Shown here: one piece after another, positions 24,704 to 32,774 of the stretch
How positions within the stretch are numbered: position 1 is the first letter of the stretch
Layout: each line of letters starts with the position of its first letter
NCBI GenBank assembly: GCA_031267895.1
Contig: JAIRYF010000056.1
Span: forward strand, 1-36,868
Direction: 5' to 3'
Length of the DNA stretch: 36,868 nt
Source of the DNA: Candidatus Methanoplasma glyptotermitis
GTDB lineage: Archaea; Thermoplasmatota; Thermoplasmata; Methanomassiliicoccales; Methanomethylophilaceae
Translations under genes and position numbers: made by a program
The notes under the pieces: generated by a model
Databases searched by the model: none
Seen by the model: only the letters and a program-made list of their open reading frames with translations
Told to the model about the DNA's origin: nothing

Positions 24704-24765
24704 GAAACTATTTATGACTTAATGTTCTAGACAGGACGTAAATACTCAAAGAGTGATTCAGTTTC

Positions 24766-25449
24766 ATGTCCAACAGCATCTCGAAGGAAAGCCTTGCGGA
24801 AAGAACCAGAACGTACATAGATGCGCACCCAAGCGTGAAAGACTGCGTTGCCAAGGGACTTATTAACTATTCATCACTGGCCAGAATGATCATGAAGGAC
24901 ATGGATGTCGATAACGAGGAGGCTGTTATGATAGCATGCCGCCGCTATGCCGGCAAACTGAACACCACAAGCGATCACGAACTCAGTATACTGAGGATAC
25001 TCAAAGACAGCAGACTGGAAATGAGAACAAAGACCTGCATTGTAACGGCAAAGAACGACTGGACTGTTCTTCATAAAATGGACAATCTGTTCAAAGACCT
25101 TTGGAACGAAAACTCAATAATGCAGTGCGTACAGTCCGCATCGGCGGTGACGATAATAGCAGACAGTATGCTGAGGGAAAGAATCGTAGATACGGTCGGA
25201 AGGTTCAATATCATAAAGATAAGAGAGAATTTAGTGGAGATTGCAGTCAAATCTCCGGAAAAGATAGTGGATACAAGCGGCGTCATAGCATACCTGATAA
25301 CAAACCTGTCGGATGCCGGCATAAACCTGGAGGAAACGGTAAGCTGTCATACAGACACGATATTCATCGTAGGCGAGCGGGACATGATAAATGCGTACTC
25401 GGTGCTGACCAAGTGCATACAGTCTGCCGAGGCGATGGTAAAAGACTGA
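24766..25449 (+). CDS. ACT-domain protein, probable amino-acid-responsive regulator
   Basis: The 227-residue protein has a helical N-terminal part (VKDCVAKGLINYSSLARMIMKD, residues about 23-45, helix-turn-helix-like). It ends with an ACT-type ligand domain: TSGVIAYLITNLSDAGINLEETVSCHTDTIFIVGERDMINAYSVL (in parts, about 168-215). The last segment resembles the ACT repeats of aspartate kinases, which bind amino acids. No kinase or catalytic domain is attached. Similar stand-alone ACT proteins occur in methanogens without known roles. Directly following the arg operon, it may sense arginine or a precursor and control the operon or ArgB. That role is inference from position. Confidence 0.65.
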   Translation: MSNSISKESLAERTRTYIDAHPSVKDCVAKGLINYSSLARMIMKDMDVDNEEAVMIACRRYAGKLNTTSDHELSILRILKDSRLEMRTKTCIVTAKNDWTVLHKMDNLFKDLWNENSIMQCVQSASAVTIIADSMLRERIVDTVGRFNIIKIRENLVEIAVKSPEKIVDTSGVIAYLITNLSDAGINLEETVSCHTDTIFIVGERDMINAYSVLTKCIQSAEAMVKD

Positions 25450-25938
25450 CCCCGTCTTCCGGACCCCGAAGTACAGGACCGAAACATGTCTTCGGAGATG
25501 ATAGGTGTTTGTCCCCGGAGACGGGACCCAAATCCGCCGGCCTCCGGAAAATCTTTCGGCAGGCAACTTACTGCCCGTCGGATATTCCTATATTTTCGCA
25601 TCTTCCGGAATAATATGTTCGGGGAATTGTCGGTGTTGCAGTTCGGGACTCGCGGACTCTCTTATCATCGCATCCCCTGGATCGAACGTATCATATCGGG
25701 GTGCATCCTCCCCTCGGAATCGCCGGCGCGGACATCGAAATCCCGTACGTATATTTGATGAAAAACATGTTTTCCGTACCCGATACATACTCTCGGACGG
25801 CGGAAGCGCATGTCTGATGCCGGGACGGGAACAGTCTGCATTTCGAATCCGAGACCCCACTGCGTACATCGAACACGCAGGTACCGATCCGCATCTCAAT
25901 TGATTCGGGACGCTCCGGACACCCATACACCGCATCCC

Positions 25939-25952
25939 AATATAAGGGTCCC
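25939..25952 (+). repeat. 14-bp direct repeat, left copy
   Basis: AATATAAGGGTCCC here is repeated exactly, in the same orientation, at 27692-27705. The two copies bracket the first adhesin gene together with its promoter and terminator. Confidence 0.5.
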
Positions 25953-26043
25953 TTTCTGCTTTGAGATACCGAAGAGATTATCGCTAAAACACAGCTTTCC
26001 GCGGAATGCGGCGCGCATCGGGAGGGAATCTTTCCGAATGCTG

Positions 26044-26061
26044 AAAAAAAAAAGAAAAAAA
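26044..26061 (-). terminator. T-rich terminator of the first adhesin gene
   Basis: Read on the minus strand, 23-48 nt after the stop, the sequence is C8, T7, C, T10 (the C8 at 26062-26069). Such long T runs are the standard archaeal termination signal. Confidence 0.7.
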
Positions 26062-26091
26062 GGGGGGGGTGTAAGATCGGTTACCGTTCTC

Positions 26092-27368
26092 TCACTCATC
26101 ACTCTTCCTGCATCTGAAGAAAAACATCCACGCTGCGATACAGGCAATGAACGCCGCTATTGCAACAGCAAAAATCCAATAAGGTGTACTGCTGCCGCCG
26201 GAGTCTTCGTCCGAGGTGTTTTCATTCTCTGTATCGTTTTCGTTGTTCCCGGGACCGTTTCTGTCTGTGCCGTCAGTGGATTCCTCACCCCCTATTGTCA
26301 CGCTTTTAAGGCTGGTGCAGTACTCGAATGCAGTGCTGTCGATGTTTCCAGCATTACCGCCTATTGTCACGGTTTTCAGGCTTGTGCATCTATGGAATGC
26401 CCCTTCGCCGATGGTTCCCACATTGCCCTCTATTGTCACGGTTTTCAGGCTTGTGCACCTATCGAATGCCCCTTCGCCGATGGTTCCCACATTGCCCTCT
26501 ATTGTCACAGTCTCAAGGCCAGTGCAGACGACGAATGTATAGCTACCGATGATTCCCACGTTACCTTTTATTATCACAGATTTCAGGGCGGTGCATCCAC
26601 CGAATGCACCGAATATGCTATCTCCGCCGATGGATGCCACGCCACCGGGTATAACGATGGAGGTCAGCCTGTAGCAACCTTCGAATGCCCCTTCGCCGAT
26701 GGTTTTCACATTACTCCCTATCGTCACGGAGGTCAGACCGTTGCAGACGGAGAATGCGGAATCGCCGATGGACGTTACGCTGTCAGGTATGGTTACGGAT
26801 GTCAGGCTGTAGCAGTTACCGAATGCACTCCGTTTGATGGACGTTACGCTGTCAGGTATGGTTACGGATGTCAGGTTTTTGCAGTAGAAGAATGCATGAT
26901 CGCCGATGGACGTTACGCTGTCTGGTATGGCGACGGATGTCATTTCGCAGCTATCGAATGCATAGATGCCAACGGATGTCACGCCCGATTCGATTACGGC
27001 TCTAGTTATATCCGCTCTCTTGCTGTACCACGGCGATTCGCGGTAGTTGTCATAATCGCCCATATTGCCTTTGCCGGATACCGTGAGAACGCCACCTATG
27101 AGAGTTGCTGTCACGCTACCGCTGTCACCGGGACCGCAGTACCATGGATCTGAGGCGGTCCCGGTGCCGGTAACGGCGGCATCCGATTCATTAGGTTCAG
27201 AGTATGTTACAAAGAATGCCGTTGCGAGAAACAGAGCAGCAGCAAATAATACTGTTATATTCAGACGGCCGGGGAAATTATAATTTCCCCCCCCCCCCTC
27301 CCGTCACGCCCATCTGTGTGCGATCTTGGAGAAGAGTGAAAGATTCCTTTCAGAGATTTAGTGTTCAT
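26092..27368 (-). CDS. BspA-like leucine-rich-repeat surface protein, phase-variable, OFF as assembled
   Basis: The gene starts at ATG 27368 after an AAGGAG site (9-nt spacing). After 22 codons it meets a run of 12 Gs, and the frame then ends at a TGA 27 nt past the tract. Adding one G (13) or removing two (10) joins this start to the long downstream frame and gives 425 residues (for 13 Gs). These are a polar leader, a signal peptide (about 35-58, RLNITVLFAAALFLATAFFV), then a DPWYCGP...VTATLIGGVLTVSGKGNM domain. About ten 23-residue LRR_5 repeats follow (121-361, pattern TSVTIPDSVTSIGxxAFxxC), then an acidic Asn/Gly/Glu linker, a membrane anchor (about 398-418) and the basic tail RCRKSDE. 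BspA-type repeats bind host or microbial surfaces in other organisms. The gene is probably a switchable adhesin. Without the tract in frame, no ATG, GTG or TTG lies between tract and signal peptide. Confidence 0.85.
26287..27009 (-). repeat. tandem 69-nt repeats encoding LRR_5 units
   Basis: About ten 69-nt units encode 23-residue leucine-rich repeats. Units at 26377-26445 and 26446-26514 differ at only about six positions. Units around 26765-26940 also share long identical stretches (gatggacgttacgctgtc occurs three times). Such close repeats favour gain or loss of units by recombination or slippage. Confidence 0.8.
27287..27298 (-). repeat. G12 homopolymer tract in the adhesin coding region (C12 on plus)
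   Basis: Twelve Gs on the coding strand follow GGGA, 66 coding nt plus four bases after the ATG. The upstream reading frame has a codon beginning at 27287, while the downstream frame begins at 27285. The two therefore join only if the tract is one longer or two shorter. This is the switch element of the gene. Confidence 0.85.
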
Positions 27369-27377
27369 GGGTTATCG

Positions 27378-27444
27378 CTCCTTATTGTGCAAATGCCGCA
27401 TACTGCGGAAAGCAACGACGTTATCTTCACACTTAGATATATAA
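27378..27444 (-). promoter_or_regulatory. promoter, leader hairpin and Shine-Dalgarno of the first adhesin gene
   Basis: Read on the minus strand: TATA box TTATATAT (27444-27437), a CCGCA-GTA-TGCGG hairpin (27408-27396), and AAGGAG (27383-27378) 9 nt before ATG 27368. The predicted leader is about 45 nt. The same TTATATAT and AAGGAG order precedes the second adhesin gene. Confidence 0.7.
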
Positions 27445-27690
27445 CCCACCCATGCACCAGACTGTGTCCGACATATCGCTCCAGTAATGCACCATCATCC
27501 CATTGCATACCCGACACTGCGGATGAAAGGGCGGAGCTTATTGAACACAGCTGTCTGATGCATCGATTAGATCAACCGCGATGAATATCCGGCCCTCTCC
27601 GCAAAACATATCAAAGAGAGAGTCAAAACACTAACGAACACAGTTTCCTCTATCAATTATCTTATATACTACCAACATTACACCTTGTCA
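27445..27690. other. gap between the adhesin promoter and the helicase promoter
   Basis: No gene is supported. Open frames here are short and not protein-like. The stretch separates the two divergent promoters. Confidence 0.4.
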
Positions 27691-27705
27691 GAATATAAGG
27701 GTCCC
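27691..27705 (+). promoter_or_regulatory. TATA box of the helicase gene and right copy of the 14-bp repeat
   Basis: AATATAAGGGTCCC (27692-27705) includes a TATA-like element about 35-45 nt before ATG 27737. It is the exact right-hand partner of the repeat at 25939-25952. Confidence 0.5.
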
Positions 27706-27736
27706 ATTCAACAGTCAGGACTTTGGTATTTGCGGA

Positions 27737-29275
27737 ATGAGGATCATGGTCAGTTTCAGAGATTTGGGAGTAGGAGACAGTGTGGCGGATGCAATCGGCG
27801 AGATCGGTTGGACGGAACCTACTCCTGTACAGGAGGCCGCCATACCGGCAGGCCTGAGCGGGAGAGACATATTTGCCCAGGCGCAGACGGGGACCGGTAA
27901 GACGGGGACGTACGCGGCAATATTGCTCGGCAGGATAAAGAGCGGGTCGAGATCGCCGTCTGCGATAGTACTCGCTCCGACAAGAGAACTTGCCGTCCAG
28001 ATAGAACTGGAGATTAAAAAACTGTCCAAATACTCAAAACACAGGAGCGCGGCGATATACGGCGGCGCAAGTATCAGCGACCAGATATACAGACTGAACA
28101 GGGGCGTAGACATAGTAGTAGGGACACCCGGAAGGATCAAAGACATGGTTGAGAGGAGAGTCCTTAACCTTACGGCTATAAAGGAAGCGGTCATTGACGA
28201 GGCAGACCGCATGCTGGACATGGGATTTGCGGAAGAATTGGACTTCATAATCGATTCTCTTCCCACCGACAGACAGACCATGCTGTTCTCGGCTACTATG
28301 GCGGATGATGTCATGAAGATGGCCATGAAAATAACGGACGAACCGCTGGAACTTATGATATCAAAGGACGAACCTTGCTCAGATCTTACTGTGCAGTACT
28401 ACATCCCGGTATCGAGAAGCGGAAAGTTGGAAAGACTGCAGATGATACTCCGTAACGGCAATCCGAAGGTCATCGTATTCTGTCAGACCAAAAAGATGGT
28501 TGACGATCTGTACAACAGCTTGTGCAGAGATTTCAGGATCGAAGCCATACACGGCGATATGCCTCAGGGTAAGAGAGAGAAGGTTATCAGGAACTTCAGA
28601 AACGACCGCTTTGACGTACTCATAGCGACGGATGTCGTTGCCAGGGGCCTTGATGTCAATAACGTTGATTGTGTGGTCAACTACGATGTTCCTGCAGACT
28701 CGGAGACATACCTCCACAGAATAGGCCGTACGGGAAGGGCCGGAAAAGAAGGAATCGCAGTGTCTTTCGTGACCAAATACGAGGACCATCGCATCGGAAC
28801 CTACGAACGGGCGACGGGAAAGAAAATCACCAAAATAAGAGTGGATCAGATGGGACCGATCGAAAGGACAAGATCGGAAATACACATTTCGAGAGAGGAA
28901 AGCCCGGCAGGGGCATACAGACCGCGCGGTTCTGCAAAGCCGAGTATCTGGCCGGAGCACTCGGCGAGGCCGGAGAAACAGAATACCGCCGAGTCCAGAA
29001 AAAGGGGCAGTACGATGTTCATACTCCAAGTCAATCTGGGAAAGATCGACGGTGTCGGAAGGATGCAGATAACCGATCTGATAAGGAAAAATACCGAACT
29101 GTCCCGCGACATGATCGGCCGCATAGGACTCGGAAAAACATGTTCTTATTTCGAGATAAACGGCGACAGAGCGGAGTATGTGATAGACACACTCAGCGAC
29201 TGCAGATACGGAAACAAGAAGGTCTGCGTACAATTGGCTCCCCAAAAGAGATCTTATGCGGAAAACGCCGCATAA
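27737..29275 (+). CDS. DEAD-box RNA helicase with DbpA-type RNA-binding domain
   Basis: The 512-residue ATP-dependent RNA helicase has all core motifs: the Q motif (TEPTPVQ, about 26-32), AQTGTGKT (49-56), PTRELA, TPGR, DEAD (in VIDEADRML), SAT, and ARGLD and HRIGRTGR in the second RecA domain. After a low-complexity basic linker (about 385-430) comes a DbpA/CsdA RNA-binding domain (about 432-505). It starts MFILQVNLGKIDGVGRMQI and keeps the GKT-S-FE pattern. Such helicases help ribosome assembly or RNA unfolding at low temperature. ATG at 27746 (MVSFRDLG) is an alternative start nine bases downstream. It is bacterial in architecture, so transfer is possible, but similar genes are common in gut methanogens. 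Confidence 0.9.
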   Translation: MRIMVSFRDLGVGDSVADAIGEIGWTEPTPVQEAAIPAGLSGRDIFAQAQTGTGKTGTYAAILLGRIKSGSRSPSAIVLAPTRELAVQIELEIKKLSKYSKHRSAAIYGGASISDQIYRLNRGVDIVVGTPGRIKDMVERRVLNLTAIKEAVIDEADRMLDMGFAEELDFIIDSLPTDRQTMLFSATMADDVMKMAMKITDEPLELMISKDEPCSDLTVQYYIPVSRSGKLERLQMILRNGNPKVIVFCQTKKMVDDLYNSLCRDFRIEAIHGDMPQGKREKVIRNFRNDRFDVLIATDVVARGLDVNNVDCVVNYDVPADSETYLHRIGRTGRAGKEGIAVSFVTKYEDHRIGTYERATGKKITKIRVDQMGPIERTRSEIHISREESPAGAYRPRGSAKPSIWPEHSARPEKQNTAESRKRGSTMFILQVNLGKIDGVGRMQITDLIRKNTELSRDMIGRIGLGKTCSYFEINGDRAEYVIDTLSDCRYGNKKVCVQLAPQKRSYAENAA

Positions 29276-29637
29276 TCTCGTCTTTACAGGAACTTCGGCG
29301 GGGGATTCATCCTTTTTGACTTCGAAGCATGCGTCTTCCGTGCTGCAAACACGATTGCCTTTCAGCGATGCCTCTCCGAATTGTTCGCATATCAGAACGG
29401 GAATCCCGTCTGCATTTCTGACAGACAATATTGCACAAACGGCTTGTGTTATTTTGTCTGTGTTCCGAACGAATGTACTTCATTCGGCGTTCTCCTCTTT
29501 TTCTTCGATCGCCGGGACTGAATGAGACAATATATGTTTCGGCCGTCGCTTGGCAGTGCCGCATTCGATGACTGCAACCTGCTGTGCGTACATATTTCTG
29601 AATAAATTATTAAGCATAACGCCATTCCATCCATATC
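29276..29637. other. intergenic stretch with a possible minus-strand gene remnant
   Basis: On the minus strand a frame reads AIEEKEENAE, then TGA (29480-29482), then 68 protein-like codons including SVRNADGIPVLICEQFGEA. It runs on into the antisense of the helicase without a stop. Neither piece has a good start codon or promoter, so this may be a degraded gene. The cysE TATA box lies at the right edge. Confidence 0.35.
29603..29612 (+). promoter_or_regulatory. TATA box of the cysE operon
   Basis: The sequence taaattatta lies 26-35 nt before ATG 29638, predicting a near-leaderless transcript and supporting that start. Confidence 0.6.
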
Positions 29638-30339
29638 ATGAAAACGGACTCAGGCGACCTTGCCGCTGTCATGGAGCGGGACCCGGCAGTGATCGACGAA
29701 GAAGATGCTAGAAAGTATCACACCGGATTGCATGCGGTATCTATGTACAGAGAGAGCCACAGGCTCTGGCTGGAGGGAAAATTCAGAAAGGCCAGGAAGA
29801 TCAATTACAAAGCACACATGATCACCGGCTGCGACATACACCCCGGAGCGACGATCGGAAAGAGATTCTTCATAGATCACGCCACCGGAGTGGTTATCGG
29901 CGAAACGGCGTCGGTCGGCGATGATGTCACCATTTATCAGGGTGTCACGCTCGGAGGAGTCTCCATTGAAAAAGGCAAGAGACATCCTACGGTCGGGGAC
30001 AGAGTAGTATTAGGAGCAAACGCAACCGTCCTCGGAAACATCACAATCGGCAACGACGTCAGAGTCGGTGCGGGTTCCGTCATCCTCAAAGACGTTCCGA
30101 ACAACAGCACCGTAGTCGGGATACCGGGGCAGATTATCGAAAGAGATGGTGTCAGAATCGACAAAAAGAATGTGCTGATGCACAATGACATACCCGATTG
30201 CAGAGATGACAGTATAATCCGTTTGCAATCAGAGATAAATAGGTTGAGTTTAATCGTCGAAGAACTGCGATCCGTTAAATCCGGCACATCATCTGCGGAT
30301 GCTGCCGCAACCGACAGTAAAACAAACCGAAAAGAATGA
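29638..30339 (+). CDS. cysE: serine O-acetyltransferase
   Basis: CysE acetylates serine with acetyl-CoA to make O-acetylserine for cysteine synthesis. The 233-residue protein has a short helical N-terminal domain (1-60) and a left-handed beta-helix of hexapeptide repeats (about 64-165). The core contains CDIHPGATIGKRFFIDHATG, VVIGETASVGDDVTIYQG, VTLGGVSIEKGKRHPTVGD and GIPGQII. It matches the short CysE form of Bacillus-like bacteria rather than the 270-residue enteric form. The polar C-terminus differs from the end that binds CysK in bacteria. It is followed 12 nt later by cysS, as in many bacterial cysE-cysS operons. Confidence 0.93.
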   Translation: MKTDSGDLAAVMERDPAVIDEEDARKYHTGLHAVSMYRESHRLWLEGKFRKARKINYKAHMITGCDIHPGATIGKRFFIDHATGVVIGETASVGDDVTIYQGVTLGGVSIEKGKRHPTVGDRVVLGANATVLGNITIGNDVRVGAGSVILKDVPNNSTVVGIPGQIIERDGVRIDKKNVLMHNDIPDCRDDSIIRLQSEINRLSLIVEELRSVKSGTSSADAAATDSKTNRKE

Positions 30340-30351
30340 TGCCGTGATAAG

Positions 30352-31758
30352 ATGCCCCTGAGGATCCATAACAGCCTTACAAAAAAGAAGGAAGAATTCG
30401 TTGCGATAGAACCTGGCAAGGTCAGTCTGTACGTATGCGGAGTCACTGTCTACGACGACATACACATGGGTCACGCCAGAAGCATGATAGTCTTCGATAC
30501 CTTGGTCAGGTATCTGAGATATCTCGGTTATGATGTGATGCACGTAACCAACTTCACGGATGTTGACGATAAGATCATCAACCGGGCAAATGAAGAGGGG
30601 ATCGATCCGTCAGAACTCTCGGCGAGGTACATAAATCGATATTTTGAGGATGCGGAAAGCCTCGGTGTCAGAAAGGCAGACATGTATCCGAAGGCCAGCG
30701 AAAACATGGAGACCATTATCGAAATGATCGGAGACATAATTTCCAACGGATTCGCATATCCAACTAAGGATGGCAGTGTTTATTTCGAGGTGGGGAAGGT
30801 CGAAGACTACGGCAAACTGTCCAACCGGAAATTGGAGGATATGGAATCATCGGGCAGAGTCGTCCTCGACGAACAGAAAAAGAATCCTATGGATTTTGCC
30901 GTGTGGAAAGGAGCAAAAGCAGGAGAGTGCTCGTGGGATTCTCCGTGGGGAAAGGGGAGACCGGGCTGGCACATAGAATGCTCGGCGATGATACGGTATC
31001 ATCTCGGAAATAAGATCGACATACACGGAGGCGGCAGCGATCTCATCTTCCCTCACCACGAGAATGAAATAATACAGACCGAATCGGTCACCCGTGATAT
31101 CCTTGCAAATTACTGGATGCACAATGGGATGCTTCAGGTCAGGGACGAAAAAATGTCAAAATCTCTGGGTAACTTCTTCAGGGTCCGCGACGTGATGAAA
31201 GAGTTCGATGCCGGCACCGTCAGATTCTATTTCCTGAATACGCACTACAGAAGCCCTCTGTCATACGGGAAGGACATGCTCGCCGAGGCACACTCCGCTC
31301 TCCGGAGACTGAAAAATAATTACGTCGAACTCGTCAATTACTCAAAGAGCGGCCCTGACACCGGCAGCGGCTGCTGCGGCCTTGCGGAAAATACAAAATA
31401 CAGATTCTTCGAGGCGATGGATGATGATTTCAACACGAGTGCAGCAATAGGTGAGCTGTTTCAACTGGCACACTCCGCGAACAAGGCAATGGCCGAAAGA
31501 TCCATGTCCGTAAAGACCGCCGGAGAACTCGTCGGAGCGATAGATGTTTTCAACGCGATTCTCGGAATACTTCCCGAAGAGAGCAAGACAGGGGACGGCG
31601 GGACGGCGGATGCCGTAATGGGAGTTCTGATGGAACTCCGCAAGGAACTCAGGTCGAGGAAACAGTACGACCTTGCCGATATGATAAGAGACAGACTGGC
31701 CGATGCCGGCATAATTCTGGAAGATTCTGCAGAGGGTATGAAATGGAAGAAAATCTGA
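30352..31758 (+). CDS. cysS: cysteinyl-tRNA synthetase
   Basis: This class I synthetase (468 aa) charges tRNA-Cys with cysteine. The HIGH motif appears as HMGH (38-41) in YDDIHMGHARS, and KMSKS lies in VRDEKMSKSLGN. Zinc ligands include C29 in YVCGVTVYD, the Cys of WHIECSAM and the His pair in GGGSDLIFPHHENE. The C-terminal helical DALR domain follows (DDDFNTSAAIG). Its presence means the organism need not rely only on the SepRS/SepCysS route used by several methanogens. It lies between cysE and the radical SAM gene, which overlaps its last 16 nt. Confidence 0.95.
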   Translation: MPLRIHNSLTKKKEEFVAIEPGKVSLYVCGVTVYDDIHMGHARSMIVFDTLVRYLRYLGYDVMHVTNFTDVDDKIINRANEEGIDPSELSARYINRYFEDAESLGVRKADMYPKASENMETIIEMIGDIISNGFAYPTKDGSVYFEVGKVEDYGKLSNRKLEDMESSGRVVLDEQKKNPMDFAVWKGAKAGECSWDSPWGKGRPGWHIECSAMIRYHLGNKIDIHGGGSDLIFPHHENEIIQTESVTRDILANYWMHNGMLQVRDEKMSKSLGNFFRVRDVMKEFDAGTVRFYFLNTHYRSPLSYGKDMLAEAHSALRRLKNNYVELVNYSKSGPDTGSGCCGLAENTKYRFFEAMDDDFNTSAAIGELFQLAHSANKAMAERSMSVKTAGELVGAIDVFNAILGILPEESKTGDGGTADAVMGVLMELRKELRSRKQYDLADMIRDRLADAGIILEDSAEGMKWKKI

Positions 31759-32774
31759 ACGTCAGGAAAAAAGCGGAACTGACTCTTGGAGGAGGAGTAA
31801 AGTTCCCGGAGGGATTTGTATTCCCGTACAGACTGTCTAAATCGACAGCCGGTCCCGGGGCCGGTTCCACATCGGCTGTGTTTTCGTTCGGCGGCCACAG
31901 GGTTAAGAAGAGTGTATCCTACGAGGCTGGAGAATTCGAACTTGTAGACGACAGCGGCAGGCTGTCTATGACAAGGAACGGAGAACCGTTTCTGGAAGAT
32001 GTGAAGATCGAACCTGTTGTGTTCCACTGTCCGGAACAGGCATTCTTCAACCTTGATCAGAGATGCATATTCAACTGTGCTTTCTGCGTATCTCCGAAAT
32101 TGGATAAGAATCTCAACAAAGGCTACACAGACGAAGAGATAGTGAGGATGACAAAAAAAGCCGTGGGTGAGCAAAAGGTCGTCTCGATTTCCCTTACAAG
32201 CGGTGTCATCGATAACATAGACGATACGTTAGACAGATTTGTTTCGTGCGTCTCCAAGCTGAGAAAAGAGTTCCCGGATCTTCCGATCGGGGTTGAGCCT
32301 TATGTTTCAAAGAACAGTCAGATCGAGGCACTGAAAAATGCCGGTGCAACTGAAATAAAACTTAACATACAGTCTCCGAACAGGGGGATATTCGGCAGGA
32401 TATGCCCGGACCTGGACTACGACAGCATATTGGGATTCCTTCAGCATGCGGTCGGAGTATTCGGAGAATGCAGAGTAACATCCAACATGATATTCGGCAT
32501 GGGTGAGACCGACGAAGAGATCGAACAGATGATGGAGTCCTTCTGCTCAAAGGGAATAGTTCCCACGGTCAGGGCATTGCGCATAAACCCCATCAACCGT
32601 GATCCTCTGAAAGCCGCGATCGGCGAACAGCCGCGCGTTGATCCGGACAGGGCAATAAAGCTTGCAAAAATACAGAAAAAGACGCTGGAAAAATACGGAC
32701 TCGATACGAGAGAATGCCGTACAATGTGTATCGAATGCACCTGCTGCGATCTTGCTCCGTTCAGAGATTTTTGA
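31743..32774 (+). CDS. radical SAM protein of unknown specificity
   Basis: The 343-residue protein has the radical SAM motif CX3CX2C at C108, C112 and C115 (CIFNCAFC), with later barrel elements LTSGVIDN, GVEPYVSK, IKLNIQSPNRGIFGRICP and SNMIFGMGETDEEI. A 90-residue N-terminal beta-rich region precedes the motif (NLDQRCIFN). The C-terminus has five clustered cysteines in CRTMCIECTCC, which could hold a second iron-sulfur cluster. The overall plan recalls BioB/LipA-like sulfur-inserting or archaeal lipoyl-synthase-type enzymes, but I cannot name the substrate. It overlaps cysS by 16 nt, so a link to cysteine or sulfur chemistry is plausible. Its end overlaps the convergent ncsA by 14 nt. Confidence 0.8.
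   Translation: MEENLNVRKKAELTLGGGVKFPEGFVFPYRLSKSTAGPGAGSTSAVFSFGGHRVKKSVSYEAGEFELVDDSGRLSMTRNGEPFLEDVKIEPVVFHCPEQAFFNLDQRCIFNCAFCVSPKLDKNLNKGYTDEEIVRMTKKAVGEQKVVSISLTSGVIDNIDDTLDRFVSCVSKLRKEFPDLPIGVEPYVSKNSQIEALKNAGATEIKLNIQSPNRGIFGRICPDLDYDSILGFLQHAVGVFGECRVTSNMIFGMGETDEEIEQMMESFCSKGIVPTVRALRINPINRDPLKAAIGEQPRVDPDRAIKLAKIQKKTLEKYGLDTRECRTMCIECTCCDLAPFRDF

Larger units (their letters stand above)
25450..26091. other. intergenic stretch of about 640 nt without a supported gene
   Basis: Several open frames exist but their products are rich in Arg, Cys, Ser and Pro and look random. Structures seen are a GGCAG/CTGCC hairpin (near 25558-25576), a 12-bp palindrome AAAACATGTTTT (25762-25773), a 14-bp repeat (25939-25952) and the T-rich terminator of the gene to the right. 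The stretch may be decayed sequence beside the adhesin locus. Confidence 0.4.

Noticed and set aside
25838-25862. tRNA-like T-loop (TTTCGAATCC)
   Set aside because: No acceptor, anticodon or D-arm pairing could be built around it.
26062-26069. G8 run near the adhesin stop as a third switch
   Set aside because: It is outside the coding region, next to the T-rich terminator, so its length would not change a reading frame.
25810-27153. Long plus-strand open frame (447 codons) opposite the first adhesin gene
   Set aside because: It is the mirror of the LRR repeats: its Cys- and His-rich repetitive product arises from the 69-nt units read backwards, and the minus frame has the signal peptide, anchor and family match.
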